From: Butyrivibrio sp. CB08
GTDB lineage: Bacteria > Bacillota > Clostridia > Lachnospirales > Lachnospiraceae
Reading direction: 5' to 3'
Assembly: GCF_003625485.1 (NCBI RefSeq)
Contig: NZ_RAIR01000005.1
Location: 62,001 to 126,000, forward strand
Length of the DNA stretch: 64,000 bases
Below, piece by piece: positions 42,482-51,164 of this stretch. The position numbers and the translations under genes are program-made. Within the stretch, counting starts at the first letter, position 1; every line of letters starts with the position of its first letter. A model generated the notes under the pieces. It had not been told where the DNA came from. It saw only the letters and a list, made by a program, of their open reading frames with translations, and made no database searches.

Positions 42482-43465
42482 TTAAGCAAGAGATGCTGTA
42501 ATGATAGCCATTGAGTAAACCTCGATAGCGTTGCATCCACGAGAAAGGTCATTGATTGGTGCGTTAAGACCAAGAAGGATAGGGCCATAAGCCTCGAAGT
42601 TACCCATTCTCTGAGCGATCTTGTAACCAATGTTACCTGCGTTGATGTCAGGGAAGATGAAGGTGTTAGCGTGACCAGCTACTTTTGAGCCAGGAGCCTT
42701 CTGCTTAGCAACACGAGGTGCAACAGCAGCGTCAAACTGAAGCTCTCCATCAATAGGGATCTCAGGGTATTTCTCCTGAGCCTTCTTAGTAGCGTTCTGC
42801 ATCTTAGTTACTGTGTCGTCCTTAGCTGATCCCATAGTTGAGAATGAAAGGAAAGCAACCTTAGGCTCGATACCAAATCTCTGAGCGCAGTTTACTGTCT
42901 CGCCGCAGATCTCAACAAGCTCATCCTCGTTAGGATTGATGTTGATTCCGCAGTCAGCCATAGCGATAACTTCGTTGTCACCTGTTGCTGAAGGGCGAAC
43001 AAGGATGAAACAAGAAGAAACGATTGTGTTCTCAGGCTTGGTCTTGATGATCTGAAGAGCTGGACGAACTGTATCAGCTGTTGAATATGTAGCACCACCT
43101 AAAAGACAGTCACCAATGCCCATCTTTACGAGCATTGTTCCGAAGTAGTTGGTCTGCTTGAGCATTGGGATAGCCTTCTCAGGTGTCATTCCCTTGCTCT
43201 TTCTAAGTTCGCAGAACTGCTCAACCATTTCGTCAAATCTGTCATAATTCTCAGGATCGATGATCTGTGCGCCGCGGATGTTATAACCAGCATCCTCAGC
43301 AACCTTGATGATCTCTTCCTCATTACCTAAAAGAATAGGTCTGATAAAGTTACTTGCAAGAAGACGAGAAGCAGCTTCAAGAATTCTAGGATCGTTACCC
43401 TCTGGGAATACGATTGATTTAGGATCTTTCTTGAGCTTGTCTATCATATCTCCAAATCCGTACAT
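42482..43465 (-). CDS. pta: Phosphate acetyltransferase
   Basis: The ATG at 43465 has AAGGAGG at good spacing. The 327-residue protein is a full-length short-type phosphotransacetylase: MIDKLKKDPKSIVFPEGNDPRIL at the N-terminus, LGGATYSTADTVRPALQ, the SCFILVRP segment and NPNEDEL. It ends with a GPILLGLNAPINDLSRGC region. It converts acetyl-CoA and phosphate to acetyl phosphate, the step before acetate kinase in fermentation. The acetate kinase gene is not adjacent. It is probably transcribed alone. Confidence 0.95.
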   Translation of the reverse strand: MYGFGDMIDKLKKDPKSIVFPEGNDPRILEAASRLLASNFIRPILLGNEEEIIKVAEDAGYNIRGAQIIDPENYDRFDEMVEQFCELRKSKGMTPEKAIPMLKQTNYFGTMLVKMGIGDCLLGGATYSTADTVRPALQIIKTKPENTIVSSCFILVRPSATGDNEVIAMADCGININPNEDELVEICGETVNCAQRFGIEPKVAFLSFSTMGSAKDDTVTKMQNATKKAQEKYPEIPIDGELQFDAAVAPRVAKQKAPGSKVAGHANTFIFPDINAGNIGYKIAQRMGNFEAYGPILLGLNAPINDLSRGCNAIEVYSMAIITASLA

Positions 43466-43631
43466 TACATTTTCCTCCTTAATTTGTGCGAATTTTAGTA
43501 TTTTATGAAAGCGCATACATCAAGCGCAAGCGTATTATAGAACAATGAAATCAAAAAAAGTTTGATTTCGCTCAAGTTTTCTATTAAAATTCAATTGTTA
43601 ATTAATAAACTATTGAGTGAGGATAAATACT

Positions 43632-43871
43632 ATGAATATGAACCCTATGATGCTGATGAAATTGCAGCAGAGAATACAGACTTTCCAGCAGGATCATCCA
43701 AAGGTAATGCCATTTTTTATGGCTGTAAAAGATACCGCTATGGTAGAGGGGACAGTTCTGGCCATGAAGGTCACAACTCCAGATGGTAAAACATTAGAAT
43801 CCAACATCAAGCTTACCGCCAACGATATCGAGACGATAAAGATGATGTCGGATCCGAATTTGCAGGGCTGA
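43632..43871 (+). CDS. Small conserved hypothetical protein
   Basis: The ATG at 43632 has GTGAGGAT upstream. The 79-residue protein begins MNMNPMMLMKLQQRIQTFQQDHPKV and has a helical first half and a beta-rich second half ending IKMMSDPNLQG. It has no cysteine, signal peptide or membrane segment. I know of similar small proteins in Lachnospiraceae but no function. It diverges from pta, and its last base abuts the stop of the convergent membrane gene. Confidence 0.65.
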   Translation: MNMNPMMLMKLQQRIQTFQQDHPKVMPFFMAVKDTAMVEGTVLAMKVTTPDGKTLESNIKLTANDIETIKMMSDPNLQG

Positions 43872-44489
43872 TCAGAGAACTTTCAGATAGCGATCGCCGC
43901 TCTTTGTAAAGTTGTTCTTGCTAAGATATTCCTGATGATAGGTATCAGGGCCGCTAAAGGTAACTGAACTGATTCCTTCAGCCTGAAGATTGGCATAGAG
44001 GAACTTACCAATTGAGAAATCTCTGTACTCAGGAACACAGTAGTCGATAAGGATGTCAACACAGCCGTTCTCATCCTTGGTTCCGGCAAAAACGCCTACT
44101 GGAGCGCCCTTATAGCACACTATAAAGGCAGTGTTGGTATCAGAGACCATATCTGTAGTTCCTGGGAAGTATTTTTCTACGTCGTCTTTTTGTCTTTCAA
44201 TTGTATATTGGAGCATAGAATCGTCAGGGGATACCTTAACAAGGTCGTATTCCCTGGCGTTTTGACTTGTATTGCTCATTTTAACCAGGTAATAGATATT
44301 GATCATTACCAGGCACAGATTCATGATAGCTGTTGGATAGGAGTGAATGATAAAGGCGTAGATCGTAAAGATCACGCTACCAATAGTGTTCACGATACGC
44401 AGCTTAACTACTGACACCATTAAGAATGATACCAGTACAAGTGCAGATCCTGTGTATCCGATTGCTTCTATCAGTACTTTTGTGTTCAT
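43872..44489 (-). CDS. YgjV-like membrane domain joined to a GNAT-like domain
   Basis: The ATG at 44489 follows AAGGAAAGAGG. Residues 1-75 hold three membrane segments with IEAIGYTGSALVLVSFLMVSVVKLRIVN, a pattern of the YgjV family. Residues about 85-205 form a small alpha/beta domain with DTNTAFIVCYKGAPVGVFAG and IDYCVPEYRDFSIGKFLYANL, which matches a truncated acetyltransferase fold. It is therefore a membrane-tethered GNAT-like protein of 205 residues. The substrate is unknown. Its stop directly abuts that of the convergent small gene. Confidence 0.7.
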   Translation of the reverse strand: MNTKVLIEAIGYTGSALVLVSFLMVSVVKLRIVNTIGSVIFTIYAFIIHSYPTAIMNLCLVMINIYYLVKMSNTSQNAREYDLVKVSPDDSMLQYTIERQKDDVEKYFPGTTDMVSDTNTAFIVCYKGAPVGVFAGTKDENGCVDILIDYCVPEYRDFSIGKFLYANLQAEGISSVTFSGPDTYHQEYLSKNNFTKSGDRYLKVL

Positions 44490-44621
44490 AAAAACCTCTT
44501 TCCTTAATGTGATGGTTTTTTGATATAATAAAATTGCCATCAGGTAAATAACTTCGTATAAATAATTATAAAGCGATTGAAATATTTATCCAAGAGATAA
44601 TCACATAAGGAGGATACTACA

Positions 44622-44855
44622 ATGGGAACAAATGAGAGATTAACAGATGATGAACTTATGAAGGTTTCAGGCGGAGCTGGAAGAGGCATAAATCCGGATT
44701 TAGTAGACAAGAGACTGGAGTTTGATAAAGCCTGGGCGGCTAAGGAATATGATAAGAATAAAGATATTACCGGAATGAAGAGAGCCGAAATCTATGATAA
44801 ATGGACTGAATCAGGACAAAGTGCTGAAGCGTTCCTTGGTAGTTATAAGATCTGA
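44622..44855 (+). CDS. Double-glycine leader peptide (bacteriocin-like precursor)
   Basis: The 77-residue product begins MGTNERLTDDELMKVSGGAGRG. The LTDDELMKVSGG segment is a typical double-glycine leader, with the glycine pair at 17-18, as cut by C39-type exporters. The mature part would be 59 residues, highly charged and without cysteines, unlike a classical hydrophobic bacteriocin; a signalling peptide is equally possible. AAGGAGG precedes the start. An ABC exporter gene lies 1.1 kb downstream but has no peptidase domain. Confidence 0.7.
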   Translation: MGTNERLTDDELMKVSGGAGRGINPDLVDKRLEFDKAWAAKEYDKNKDITGMKRAEIYDKWTESGQSAEAFLGSYKI

Positions 44856-44868
44856 TTAATACAACAAA

Positions 44869-44903
44869 AAGGCAAGGAGGCCACAAGCGGGTCTCCCTGC
44901 CTT
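44869..44903. terminator. Terminator after the leader-peptide gene
   Basis: An 11-bp stem with one mismatch (AAGGCAAGGAG / CTCCCTGCCTT) is followed by ATTTTAATT on the plus strand. Confidence 0.75.
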
Positions 44904-44921
44904 ATTTTAATTAATCAAAAG

Positions 44922-45104
44922 TCACATAAAAAGCAGCGCTACAAAGGTAGCAAATGCAGCCAGAAATGCAGATGATGCTGCTATGGTCACGATTCTTGAC
45001 TTAAATGCAGTTGAATCTACATACTTGCCATTAACGTTAATTGTATCTATGGTCTTAGGCTCAGATACCTTGTTGTATTCGCTGTATGATGTATTGATGT
45101 CCAT
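44922..45104 (-). CDS. Small single-pass membrane protein
   Basis: The ATG at 45104 has GGAGG eight bases upstream. The 60-residue protein begins MDINTSYSEYNKVSEPKTID and ends in a membrane segment of about 20 residues (from about 38 to the end, VTIAASSAFLAAFATFVALLFM). It could be an immunity-type or toxin-type peptide beside the double-glycine leader gene, with which it converges, but no family is recognised. The region from 45105 to 45348 is AT-rich with a TATAAT before the next gene. Confidence 0.6.
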   Translation of the reverse strand: MDINTSYSEYNKVSEPKTIDTINVNGKYVDSTAFKSRIVTIAASSAFLAAFATFVALLFM

Positions 45105-45348
45105 CGGTCTGTCCTCCAAAAAACTTTTTTTATCAAAAAATACCAAATATCCAAATTAACCACTTTAGTAAATCATAAACCATAAATGTGTATTTTTGCT
45201 TATCATGACCTTAAGATTTTATTAAAAAATTATTAAGTGCAAAAAATGTGCATATTTATGGAAAATTATTACTTTTTTTCGAACATTATCCGAAATATGC
45301 TATATAATATAAACAGGGAAACTATGTAATCAAAGGAGGTGAGTGCAG

Positions 45349-46002
45349 ATGAGAAGAAATAGTATTGTTGGATTACTTCTTGCGACGACTCTCTTATTAA
45401 CAACAGGATGTAGCGGATATGCAGCTGAGCACCGCGTTGCAAGTCAGAACAAGGACTTAAAGCCTGTCATATATCTTTATCCTCAGGAGGATGGACAGGA
45501 GATCTCTGTCAGCCTCGATTACAATGGAGATATCACGGATCTCATACCGGAGTTTAATGCTGAAAACACATGGAATGTAACAGCTACTACGGATGGAAAG
45601 ATAACCTTTGAAGGAACTGAGTACGATTACCTCTTCTGGGAGGGAGTTCCAAAGTTCGAATATGATTTCTTCACAGGCTACTGTGTAAAGGGATCAGAAA
45701 CAGAAGCTTTCCTGAGGGATATGCTTCCAAAGCTTGGACTTAATGATTCAGAAATGGAAGAATTTTTAAAATTCTGGCTTCCAGACCTTGAAGGAAACCC
45801 CTATAACATGATAAGCTTCCAGGATAGAACTTATCGTAACGGGGCGAAACTCTCCGTAACACCACAGCCAGATACCGTGATCCGCGTGTTCATGGCATGG
45901 TATCCATCTGATGTATACGTAAAGATCTGCCCTCAGATTATTGAGACCCCAGAGAGAAACGGCTTTACAGTTGTAGAGTGGGGCGGAAACAAGGTTAAAT
46001 GA
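45349..46002 (+). CDS. Lipoprotein coupled to an ABC exporter
   Basis: The ATG at 45349 has AAAGGAGGTGA upstream. The 217-residue protein has a lipoprotein signal with Cys21 (LTTGC) and a mature domain containing KPVIYLYPQEDGQEISVSLDY, DYLFWEGVPKFEYDF and a C-terminal VVEWGG. This is a beta-rich extracellular domain known from many Clostridial lipoproteins, with no assigned function. Its stop overlaps the ABC gene start by 4 bp, so the two are translationally coupled. Confidence 0.7.
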   Translation: MRRNSIVGLLLATTLLLTTGCSGYAAEHRVASQNKDLKPVIYLYPQEDGQEISVSLDYNGDITDLIPEFNAENTWNVTATTDGKITFEGTEYDYLFWEGVPKFEYDFFTGYCVKGSETEAFLRDMLPKLGLNDSEMEEFLKFWLPDLEGNPYNMISFQDRTYRNGAKLSVTPQPDTVIRVFMAWYPSDVYVKICPQIIETPERNGFTVVEWGGNKVK

Positions 46003-47732
46003 AGCTCATTAAAAAATTTATTCCCTACTACAAGCCTTACATAGGCGTATTTTTACTAGATTTATTTTGTGCCACGATCATGTCGGGTATTGATCTGGCA
46101 TTTCCACAATTCTTGAGGTTCCTTAGGGCGACCCTTTATCTGGAAGCCCCGGAAGTGATCCTTAAGAGAATAGGAATTCTTGCAGCGCTTCTGGTCGCAA
46201 TGTATCTGATCAGAAGCCTTTGCAGATATTATGTAACTTATCAGGGGCACATGATGGGTGCCAGGATGGAGTCTGAGATGAGAAGGGAGCTCTTCGAGAG
46301 GTTCGAAGCGTTTTCCTTCTCTTATTATGATACTCACAACACAGGTGAGATGATGTCAAAGCTTGTATCTGACCTGTTTGATGTATCAGAGCTTGCCCAC
46401 CACGGCCCTGAGAATATCTTTATTTCTGTGGTAAAGATAATAGGCTCATTTATCCTTCTTATGAGGATCAATGTTCCAATGACCCTTTGCCTGTCCTTTG
46501 TCGTTATCCTGATGGCACTCTTTTCCGTAAGCAAAAACAAGAAAATGAGAAGTACCTTCTCTGATAACAGGAAAAAGATCGCAGGAATTAACTCATCCCT
46601 GCAGGATACCCTTGGGGGAATCCGCGTGGTTAAGTCCTTTACCGGAGAGGATATCGAGCAGGCCAAATTCGACAGATCCAATCAGGCTTTCCTTGATTCT
46701 AAGCAGGCCAACTACAGACAGATGGCTCTTTTCTTTTCAGGAAACAACTTCTTTGAGGGTCTTATGTATGTGGCAGTTCTTGTTGCAGGTGCTATCTTTA
46801 TTGCAACAGGGCAGCTTACAGGCGAAGATATCGCTATCTATGCGCTTTACATCAACATCTTTATTAATCCTGTGAATGTCCTTGTTGAGTTTACTGAGCA
46901 GCTCCAGAAGGGAATGGCAGGATTTGAGAGATTCTCAGATGTCATGGATACAATGCCTGAGATTGTTGATAAAGAAGGTGCAGGAGAGCTTAAGGACGTA
47001 AAGGGAGTTATTGATTACAAGAACGTATCCTTCTCATACGGCGACGAAGAGGAGGTTCTAAACGATATTAACCTTCATGTGGAGGCTGGCAAGTCTATCG
47101 CCATTGTAGGGCCCTCTGGAGGCGGTAAAACCACCCTTTGCTCTCTTCTTCCAAGGTTCTATGATGTTACAGGGGGAGCGGTCCTTATCGATGGAACAGA
47201 CATAAGAGATGTGACCCAGAAGTCACTCAGGTCCTTCATCGGAATTGTTCAGCAGGACGTATACCTGTTTAATGGCACGGTAAAAGAGAATATCGCCTAC
47301 GGAAAACCTGATGCCACCATGGAAGAAATAGTGGAAGCTGCCAAAAATGCAGATCTGCTTGGCTTTATAGAGACTCTCCCTAAGGGCTTTGATACAGAAG
47401 TGGGAGAGAGGGGAGCAAGGCTCTCTGGAGGTCAGAAACAGAGAATCGCCATTGCAAGAGTATTCCTTAAGAATCCGCCGATCCTTATCCTGGATGAGGC
47501 TACAAGCGCCCTTGATAATGAGAGCGAGAGATACATCCAGGAAAGTCTTGATAAGTTGGCGGTTGGAAGAACAACCATCACCATTGCCCACAGGCTTTCA
47601 ACAATCCTTGGGGCAGACGAGATCATCGTTCTTGATGGCGACGGCATAAAAGAGCGTGGTAAACACAAAGAACTGATCCAGAAGGGCGGTCTGTACGAGA
47701 AGTACTACCGCATGCAGCTTGGAAAAGTCTAA
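45999..47732 (+). CDS. ABC transporter, fused permease-ATPase (MdlB-like exporter)
   Basis: The 577-residue protein has six membrane segments in the first 310 residues and an ATPase domain with Walker A GPSGGGKTT, Q loop VQQDVYLF, signature LSGGQKQR, Walker B ILILDEATSALD and the H loop AHRLS. This is the half-size exporter architecture that works as a homodimer. There is no N-terminal C39 peptidase domain, so it cannot itself cleave the double-glycine peptide at 44622. The substrate may be a lipid, a drug or a peptide. Confidence 0.92.
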   Translation: MKLIKKFIPYYKPYIGVFLLDLFCATIMSGIDLAFPQFLRFLRATLYLEAPEVILKRIGILAALLVAMYLIRSLCRYYVTYQGHMMGARMESEMRRELFERFEAFSFSYYDTHNTGEMMSKLVSDLFDVSELAHHGPENIFISVVKIIGSFILLMRINVPMTLCLSFVVILMALFSVSKNKKMRSTFSDNRKKIAGINSSLQDTLGGIRVVKSFTGEDIEQAKFDRSNQAFLDSKQANYRQMALFFSGNNFFEGLMYVAVLVAGAIFIATGQLTGEDIAIYALYINIFINPVNVLVEFTEQLQKGMAGFERFSDVMDTMPEIVDKEGAGELKDVKGVIDYKNVSFSYGDEEEVLNDINLHVEAGKSIAIVGPSGGGKTTLCSLLPRFYDVTGGAVLIDGTDIRDVTQKSLRSFIGIVQQDVYLFNGTVKENIAYGKPDATMEEIVEAAKNADLLGFIETLPKGFDTEVGERGARLSGGQKQRIAIARVFLKNPPILILDEATSALDNESERYIQESLDKLAVGRTTITIAHRLSTILGADEIIVLDGDGIKERGKHKELIQKGGLYEKYYRMQLGKV

Positions 47733-47755
47733 TAATTCAACGAAAAATTTATGGT

Positions 47756-47784
47756 ATTGCTCACCGCAGTATGCGGTGAGCAAT
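47756..47784. terminator. Terminator between the convergent ABC and glycosyltransferase genes
   Basis: A perfect 13-bp stem (ATTGCTCACCGCA / TGCGGTGAGCAAT) with a GTA loop is followed by ATTTTT. It overlaps the last codons of the glycosyltransferase gene. Confidence 0.85.
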
Positions 47785-50700
47785 ATTTTTAAACAGATGA
47801 TTAAAGATACCATAATCCCTTGACAGTGACTGAGGAAGTGTCGGAACTCTGTCAAAGAGGATCTGCTGATATTCATTCTCATTTCCCTTAGTATCCAGTA
47901 TCTCAACTGAATAAACTGCTGAAACACCTGATCTTGAAGGTGTTATTCCTGTAACGACGCAGCCAAGATCTGCGCTGGCAGTCATGGTTTCAACGTTTAC
48001 ATCAAGCATGTCACCAATGACGATGCCCCCTGCTTCATCCAGGAATATCTTAAGGCTGTGCTCAGTAAGGAAGGTGGTGATGCCCTCGAACTTACTGCCA
48101 TCAGCTCTTTTTGTCATGACAACTGGCTCAGCGTCAATTACGTGGACTTCATCAGCTTCGCTGTCTCTTCCATCCTCAAGGAACATAGACATTGCAAGGA
48201 AGTACATGTTTCTGATGATCCAGAAGATCAGGATGACAACAGAAAGTGACTGAAGACCCTTGGCAATTGCAATACACCTTATTATTCCCACGATTGAAAG
48301 GGAAATAAGCAGTATATAAGGCCACATGGACTTAAGGTCAGAGCCTCTCTTAACCTTCTTGGCGGACTTGTCAGTAACTGCGAATTTCTTGGTGGTTATT
48401 CCAAAGAACTCCTTGGTTATTGGAACCAGAAGATGAGGCATTACGCTGGTCTCATAGATTCCGCTCCACTTAAGGGATACAGCGTTTTTACTGTAGGCCC
48501 TAAGGCACAGATCCTGCATGATGAACATAGGCGCCCAGAACATCAAAAGATCCATCCAGGAACACTTAAATACAGGAATCGCAAATACAGCAAAAACAAG
48601 GGGTGAGATCATGTAGATAAGGTTCTTGACAGGGGAGTACCAATATACAACGGAGCTCCAGTAGGACATACGCTGAGCAAAGGTAAGGCCCTTTCTCCTA
48701 AAGAGATGGAGCTGCCTCGCAGTACTGATAACGCCTCGGCCCCAGCGGATACGCTGTTTGATGTGCTCCTTGAAGGTGTCTGGAGTCTTGCCGCTGGCCA
48801 GTGGCTCAGGAAGGGCAAGGCTTACAAAGCCATTGGACTCTATAAGAAGACCAGTTGCAAAGTCCTCAGTAATGGTCTCTGTGTAGAAGCCGCCTATTGC
48901 TTCCAGCGCTTCTCTTGCGATAACGGTGTTGGAACCGCCGTAGATTACGCTGTTTGTGGAAGTCTTGGCAACTTCAATAGTCCTGTAAAAGAAATCCTGC
49001 TCGTTTGGAGCACTTGTCTCTGAATAAAGAGCAAACTGGAAGATATCAGGCTCATAGAAGCACTGAGGAGTCTGAAGAAGTCCAAGTTTGATCTTTTTAT
49101 TTTCTGGAAGGCTTTCACTTCTCTTTTTGGCGTCAACAAAGTAAGGAATGGTCTTAAGGAGGAAATCGCTCTTTACAAGCATATCCGCATCGAGAGTTAC
49201 AACGTAAGGAGCGCTGGTCTTACCAAGAGCGTTGTTTAAGTTTCCTGCCTTGGCACCCTTGTTATCCGGGCGGTCAAAATAGCCTATTCCCATGGACTCT
49301 GCAAGTGCACGCATCTCGCTTCTTCTGTTATCGTCGCAGAGCCATACATGGACCTTAGACTTATCAGGGTAGCTTAAGTGGTTGCAGGCATTTATGGTCT
49401 TGCTTAAAAGATCTGACGGCTCGTTGTAGGTAGCTATGAAAATATCTACATCCGGGAACTCCTCATCGGAGATCTTTGGAAGAGGATGGTCTTTTAATGC
49501 AAGCAGGTGAACATAGAGGATCAGGGACTCAATAAATCCAAAGACCTCTACTATAAGCAGCATTATATTGGCAGTTACTGCGATTGGTCCCTTATCCACT
49601 GGAAGTGAGTAAGACATACGCCAGCACAGGTACATCAGAGTAAAGAACACGCTAAGAAGAAGGACTATCCTTCTTAGGAACCCCCAGAGAGCCTCTTTTG
49701 CCTTGTTCTTGTCTGTAGATTCGATGGCGTCGAGAGTTTCATAGGTCTTGTTCTTTTTACTGGTAATGGCCCTGTGAAGGGTCACAATGAGAAAGGCTAT
49801 AGCCTCAAAAATGAGGATGCAAAGGGCCATAACAGGCCAGTTTTTGGCAATCATGATATCCCTTTGTGACAGGGACTGCTCAAGTGCTGGGGGCAGGATG
49901 GATATCTTTTCCTCAGAAGAAGGAATCGGTATCTGGTCAGGCGCCTGACCCTGTACAAGGGCTTTAACCCAGGTTCCTGAAGGCGAAAGGTCAGCATCAG
50001 TCATAGGGTTCTTGGGATCGTATTCAGGTTTTAGCATGGCAGAGGACTCATCCTTGTTGGAGAGAGACCAGATTGCGTAGCTTATGCCATGTTCATGGAG
50101 GATGTCAAACCACTTTGCCGCTGAAGCGTAGTCAACAGCGCCGTCGCCACTGGCTTCGCAGATACCGCACTCTGAGATAAACACAGGAAGACCTCTGTCC
50201 AGGGCTTCAAGAAGCTCGCCCTGCAGATCACTTCTGTGAGTTGCTGTATAGAAATGAAGAACGTACATAACGTTGTCAAAGCTAAGAGGGTTTCTGGATG
50301 CTATGATAAGGTCTCTGTCATAGGTTGTGGTACCCACCAGAACTACAGCATCCGGGCTGTTTTCGCGGATAACTGGAATGACCTTGTTAGAATACTCATA
50401 GACATCAGACCATGAACAGGAGCCATTTGGCTCATTACAGATCTCATAGATGATATTTGGAACACCGGCGTAATCAGATGAAATCCGGCTAAAGAAGTCC
50501 ATAGCCTCGTCGATGTTCATGTTGGGGTCATAGTCATTAAGGATATGCCAGTCAACCATGACATACATATCGTTCTTAATAGCCAGATCAACGCCTTTTC
50601 TCAGCATCTCTTCACTAAGGCGTTCTTCGCCGTCGCAGTAGATTTCAGAATACATGGGAAGTCTTATGAGATTGCAGTCCCACTCAGTAGCAAGCTGCCT

Positions 50701-50955
50701 GAAGATATCTTCGTCAATAAAATCAGGAAACCACGTAAGACCGTGGGTACTGATGCCTTTAAGGAGTACAGGAGATCCGTTTTTATCCACAAGCTGTGTG
50801 CCTTCAACAGAAAGCTGTCCATTGACTGAAGGCCTTGCGTGAATAAACTTATCCTCATTGGCGTAAGAGGTACTTTTAATGGCAAGGAGCCCCAAAAGCA
50901 TTGAAAATACAGAGAGAATTGATAGAAGTCGGATTATTCTTTTCATTTTTGCCAT
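47761..50955 (-). CDS. GH5 glucanase fused to a cellulose-synthase-type GT2 glycosyltransferase
   Basis: The ATG at 50955 follows GAAAGG. The 1064-residue protein starts with a signal or anchor segment (6-27), then a GH5 domain (about 45-340) with the acid/base Glu175 in CNEP and the nucleophile Glu262 in SECG. A membrane region follows (about 373-395 and 430-490), and then a GT2 domain with DDN (541-543), DAD (589-591), TEDFA (696-700) and QRIRWGRG (734-741), all cellulose synthase hallmarks. More membrane segments and a PilZ-like C-terminal region come last, but the PilZ signature is degenerate. It should polymerise a beta-glucan and trim it outside. In Clostridioides difficile these functions (CcsA, CcsZ) are on separate proteins. 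Confidence 0.9.
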   Translation of the reverse strand: MAKMKRIIRLLSILSVFSMLLGLLAIKSTSYANEDKFIHARPSVNGQLSVEGTQLVDKNGSPVLLKGISTHGLTWFPDFIDEDIFRQLATEWDCNLIRLPMYSEIYCDGEERLSEEMLRKGVDLAIKNDMYVMVDWHILNDYDPNMNIDEAMDFFSRISSDYAGVPNIIYEICNEPNGSCSWSDVYEYSNKVIPVIRENSPDAVVLVGTTTYDRDLIIASRNPLSFDNVMYVLHFYTATHRSDLQGELLEALDRGLPVFISECGICEASGDGAVDYASAAKWFDILHEHGISYAIWSLSNKDESSAMLKPEYDPKNPMTDADLSPSGTWVKALVQGQAPDQIPIPSSEEKISILPPALEQSLSQRDIMIAKNWPVMALCILIFEAIAFLIVTLHRAITSKKNKTYETLDAIESTDKNKAKEALWGFLRRIVLLLSVFFTLMYLCWRMSYSLPVDKGPIAVTANIMLLIVEVFGFIESLILYVHLLALKDHPLPKISDEEFPDVDIFIATYNEPSDLLSKTINACNHLSYPDKSKVHVWLCDDNRRSEMRALAESMGIGYFDRPDNKGAKAGNLNNALGKTSAPYVVTLDADMLVKSDFLLKTIPYFVDAKKRSESLPENKKIKLGLLQTPQCFYEPDIFQFALYSETSAPNEQDFFYRTIEVAKTSTNSVIYGGSNTVIAREALEAIGGFYTETITEDFATGLLIESNGFVSLALPEPLASGKTPDTFKEHIKQRIRWGRGVISTARQLHLFRRKGLTFAQRMSYWSSVVYWYSPVKNLIYMISPLVFAVFAIPVFKCSWMDLLMFWAPMFIMQDLCLRAYSKNAVSLKWSGIYETSVMPHLLVPITKEFFGITTKKFAVTDKSAKKVKRGSDLKSMWPYILLISLSIVGIIRCIAIAKGLQSLSVVILIFWIIRNMYFLAMSMFLEDGRDSEADEVHVIDAEPVVMTKRADGSKFEGITTFLTEHSLKIFLDEAGGIVIGDMLDVNVETMTASADLGCVVTGITPSRSGVSAVYSVEILDTKGNENEYQQILFDRVPTLPQSLSRDYGIFNHLFKNIAHRILR

Positions 50956-51023
50956 TTGCCTTTCTGCTTCGTATAAACACTTGTAAGAGCAATACAAATT
51001 AAAAAGAAAAGAGGTACAAAAAT

Positions 51024-51152
51024 ATGTCAAAAATAAAAGATTTCATTATAGATAGTCAGATAAATGTTGTTTTCGCCGTTACTCTTGCCAAGGATGTGGC
51101 AAAATATCTCAGGGAAGAAAGCAGGAGCGAGAAGCTCTGCCTCCACCTGTGA
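51024..51152 (+). CDS. Possible small ORF of 42 codons
   Basis: An ATG at 51024 has AGAGGT eight bases upstream and opens a 42-codon frame beginning MSKIKDFIIDSQINVVFAVT. It ends with a helical, charged tail and the TGA at 51150-51152. It diverges from the glycosyltransferase gene and falls between it and the convergent HAD gene. The sequence composition looks coding, but there is no family and no promoter that I can point to. Confidence 0.4.
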   Translation: MSKIKDFIIDSQINVVFAVTLAKDVAKYLREESRSEKLCLHL

Positions 51153-51164
51153 TCTGACCTTAAA

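Noticed and set aside
45999-47732. Calling the ABC transporter a bacteriocin processing exporter
   Set aside because: There is no N-terminal C39 peptidase domain, and a lipoprotein gene lies between it and the leader-peptide gene.
47823-48118. Firm assignment of a c-di-GMP-binding PilZ domain at the end of the glucan synthase
   Set aside because: The RxxxR and D/NxSxxG signatures are not clear. Only a PilZ-like position is supported.
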